Below are positions 62,567 through 64,000 of a stretch of DNA of 64,000 bases, one piece after another. The stretch comes from Deltaproteobacteria bacterium. GTDB taxonomy: Bacteria > UBA10199 > JACPAL01 > GCA-016699445. Location of the stretch: contig CP064976.1 of the NCBI GenBank assembly GCA_016699445.1, positions 868,001 through 932,000 of the forward strand, written 5' to 3'. The notes below the pieces were generated by a model. It searched no databases, was not told where the DNA came from, and saw only the letters and a program-made list of their open reading frames with translations. Position 1 is the first letter of the stretch, and each line of letters opens with the position of its first letter. The translations under genes and the position numbers were made by a program.

Positions 62567-63169
62567 ATGCGAACACTTGAAAACAAATTTTCGGACTTAA
62601 TACCCACTATCAAGCCTCCTGTAGATTCTATCGAAATGGAGACAACACCTCAGTGGGTGTGCCATTATCAAACCATTGTTGTCCATACGGAACAACAAAA
62701 CCTCACAGCGCTGGATCATCGATTAGCTGACTTTCTTATTCCATCCGACTGTTTTTATCTTCATGATCTGACAAAAAATCTTCAAGATTATGTCGATGGG
62801 ATCAACATCCAAGACGGCACATTAACTCTGCAAATTTTGCATACATCGGCGACACTCATCGTCAACGAACTCGATGAGCCAATGCTTCTCATGGATATTT
62901 TAAGAAAGCTTCGCCAGCTAGCTCCCAAAGAAGAACAATACCTTCACAATAGTCCTTTGCGCATTGCTAATCGTTGTGAAGCCGATACTCATTGTGACCG
63001 CAATGGAGATGCTCATGTCAAATCAGCTCTCTTTGGATCGCCTAGTGTCACTTTGATTATTAAAGACGGTCAACTCCTTGTGGGCGAATGGCAAAAAATA
63101 GCACTTTTGGAATTTGATGGCCCCCGCCGCCGGGAAGTCATCGCTCAGGTCATGGGATTGGCAAAATAA
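62567..63169 (+). CDS. yjbQ: YjbQ/UPF0047 family protein
   Basis: The C-terminal 150 residues match the YjbQ (UPF0047) fold: QILHTSATLIVNELDEPMLL and ANRCEADTHCDRNGDAHVKS followed by ALFG contain the conserved His/Asp/Asn sites, and GQLLVGEWQKIALLEFDGPR, the last motif. Family members have been linked to a secondary thiamine-phosphate synthase activity. The family is about 135 residues long; this frame has an extra 20-30 residues at the start. An alternative ATG at 62636 (METTPQ) is possible. It is divergent from the Smr gene and convergent with the next gene. Confidence 0.75.
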   Translation: MRTLENKFSDLIPTIKPPVDSIEMETTPQWVCHYQTIVVHTEQQNLTALDHRLADFLIPSDCFYLHDLTKNLQDYVDGINIQDGTLTLQILHTSATLIVNELDEPMLLMDILRKLRQLAPKEEQYLHNSPLRIANRCEADTHCDRNGDAHVKSALFGSPSVTLIIKDGQLLVGEWQKIALLEFDGPRRREVIAQVMGLAK

Positions 63170-63182
63170 AACTACTCTACTA

Positions 63183-64000
63183 TCAAACAAAGTTCTTATT
63201 CTTAATCTTATCAATAATGATTTTCTCAGGCATGAGTGGATCACGGGGATTAACGGAAAAATAAGACTGTTGTTCGCAACGGCGTTTGTTTTGGATCAGC
63301 CAGCGTAAAATGTCGGAAACGCCTTTGTTCTTTTTATCCTTGAAGAAAGGATCGTTAGCCAAAGCATCGCGAGCTTTCTTCAAAGCACGTGATTCCGTAG
63401 CATCATTTTCTTTCACTCCATAATCCGGCAAATCATAGCGTTTGATATCTTCGGGCAATACACCCAAAAAGCGCACTTCTGGAGCACTAAAATCTGCATT
63501 GCGAATCAAGCTTGCGGCTGATCCCGCTTTTAAGGTTCGGAAAATATTTTGCATCGTGTAGGCGTCGAGATCTCCAAAGAAATAACAGGGAATCGAGAGC
63601 TCATCTTGTATCAACTTGGTCCAACCACGCACTGCATTGGAAGGTACCCCCTGAGCACCCAGCAAAATCACATTATGACGTTTTGTAAACCCGCTGTTCA
63701 CCAATGTATTGGCCGTACCTTCAGACTCAACCACCAAACAAAAATCGATTTTCTTCTTAGCTTTGAGCTTTAAACTTTGAGGACGGTTTTTAGGCTGAAA
63801 AGGAGATGTCCCTAAAGTGGAAAGATCAATTGTTGCTTTGCCTCCATCAGGAAGTGTTTCGGTCACAACGAGTTGTTGGCTGTACGTCTGGCCTCCGCGA
63901 TCGTTAGCAAAACAATTCAGATCTTCACGATAACATTCCATCATCTCACAGATAAAATCGATGATCGAATCACTCTCATCTTGGTCTGCAAAATCTAAAG
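63183..64000 (-). CDS. DNA topoisomerase VI subunit A-like protein (partial, 5' end outside)
   Basis: The open frame continues beyond the window edge. The visible 272 residues start LDFADQDESDSIIDFICEMM, then ECYREDLNCFANDRGG, the segment following the catalytic-Tyr domain in Top6A/Spo11. The Toprim domain follows: the metal Glu in FCLVVESEGTANTLV, GAQGVPSNAVRGWTKL, and the DxD in CYFFGDLDAYTMQNI. The C-terminal helices (DILRWLIQNKRRCEQQSYFS) end with MPEKIIIDKI. The catalytic Tyr is upstream and cannot be checked here. Topo VI is mostly archaeal and eukaryotic-like; bacterial examples are uncommon. A B subunit would be expected upstream. Family assignment is by motif reading. Confidence 0.75.
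   Translation of the reverse strand, partial: LDFADQDESDSIIDFICEMMECYREDLNCFANDRGGQTYSQQLVVTETLPDGGKATIDLSTLGTSPFQPKNRPQSLKLKAKKKIDFCLVVESEGTANTLVNSGFTKRHNVILLGAQGVPSNAVRGWTKLIQDELSIPCYFFGDLDAYTMQNIFRTLKAGSAASLIRNADFSAPEVRFLGVLPEDIKRYDLPDYGVKENDATESRALKKARDALANDPFFKDKKNKGVSDILRWLIQNKRRCEQQSYFSVNPRDPLMPEKIIIDKIKNKNFV

Noticed and set aside
1..64000. tRNA, rRNA, CRISPR array, transposase, phage integrase or origin
   Set aside because: No cloverleaf, regularly spaced repeat-spacer array or recombinase motif was found by reading both strands. The only repeats are short palindromic elements and operators.

Overview
The window looks like a chromosome segment (about 43% GC by eye) of a free-living Gram-negative bacterium. 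Outer-membrane lipoproteins, a TonB-dependent receptor, a meso-diaminopimelate-type MurE and many secreted repeat proteins point to a deltaproteobacteria-like or Bdellovibrionota-like lineage, perhaps one known only from metagenomes. That placement is inference. No rRNA, tRNA, CRISPR array, transposase or prophage was recognised.

Layout. 1-10.9 kb: a partial sensor protein, then a block of secreted proteins and lipoproteins (thrombospondin-type-3/beta-helix protein, Ig-like lipoprotein, two fibre-like repeat proteins, matrixin metalloprotease, transglutaminase-like protein) and a PIN-GNAT-like fusion. 10.9-18.9 kb: the most interesting region. It holds a SPASM radical SAM maturase, a 22-residue candidate precursor peptide, a terminator, an OppA-type binding protein, a histidine kinase, a sigma54-activating response regulator and a TonB receptor. 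18.9-23.2 kb: START-like protein, acetyl-CoA synthetase, MltD-like lytic transglycosylase. 23.3-41.6 kb: a complete dcw division and cell-wall cluster on the minus strand, from mraZ to ftsZ, with a STAS gene between mraZ and rsmH and an MraZ-box promoter. 41.7-50.1 kb: ferredoxin, metallo-beta-lactamase hydrolase, DMT transporter, glutamate synthase gltBD. 50.1-56.1 kb: lipoprotein, EEP phosphatase/nuclease, TetR regulator, START-like protein, acyl-CoA carboxylase beta subunit and BKACE enzyme, with two palindromic repeat elements. 56.1-64 kb: DUF4143 ATPase, delta-60 repeat protein, radical SAM/DUF2344 protein, Smr, YjbQ, and the 3' part of a topoisomerase VI A subunit.

Candidate new system. 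At 12.6-16.9 kb a -24/-12 (sigma54) promoter lies just upstream of the radical SAM gene, and an NtrC-type regulator with an intact GAFTGA motif lies 1.2 kb away beside a kinase. Downstream of the maturase is a 22-codon gene whose Shine-Dalgarno sequence matches the 16S rRNA tail over 14 bases. It is bracketed by a perfect 10-bp hairpin and an 18-bp intrinsic terminator. I read this as a regulated ribosomally made, radical-SAM-modified peptide (RiPP), with a TonB receptor and a peptide-binding lipoprotein as possible uptake or sensing partners.

Sequence quality. At least a dozen genes are split by one-base indels, often in homopolymers. Essential ftsA, ftsW and murD are among them, so most are probably sequence or assembly errors, and apparent pseudogenes should be read in that light. 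Broken genes are listed as their separate reading-frame pieces.
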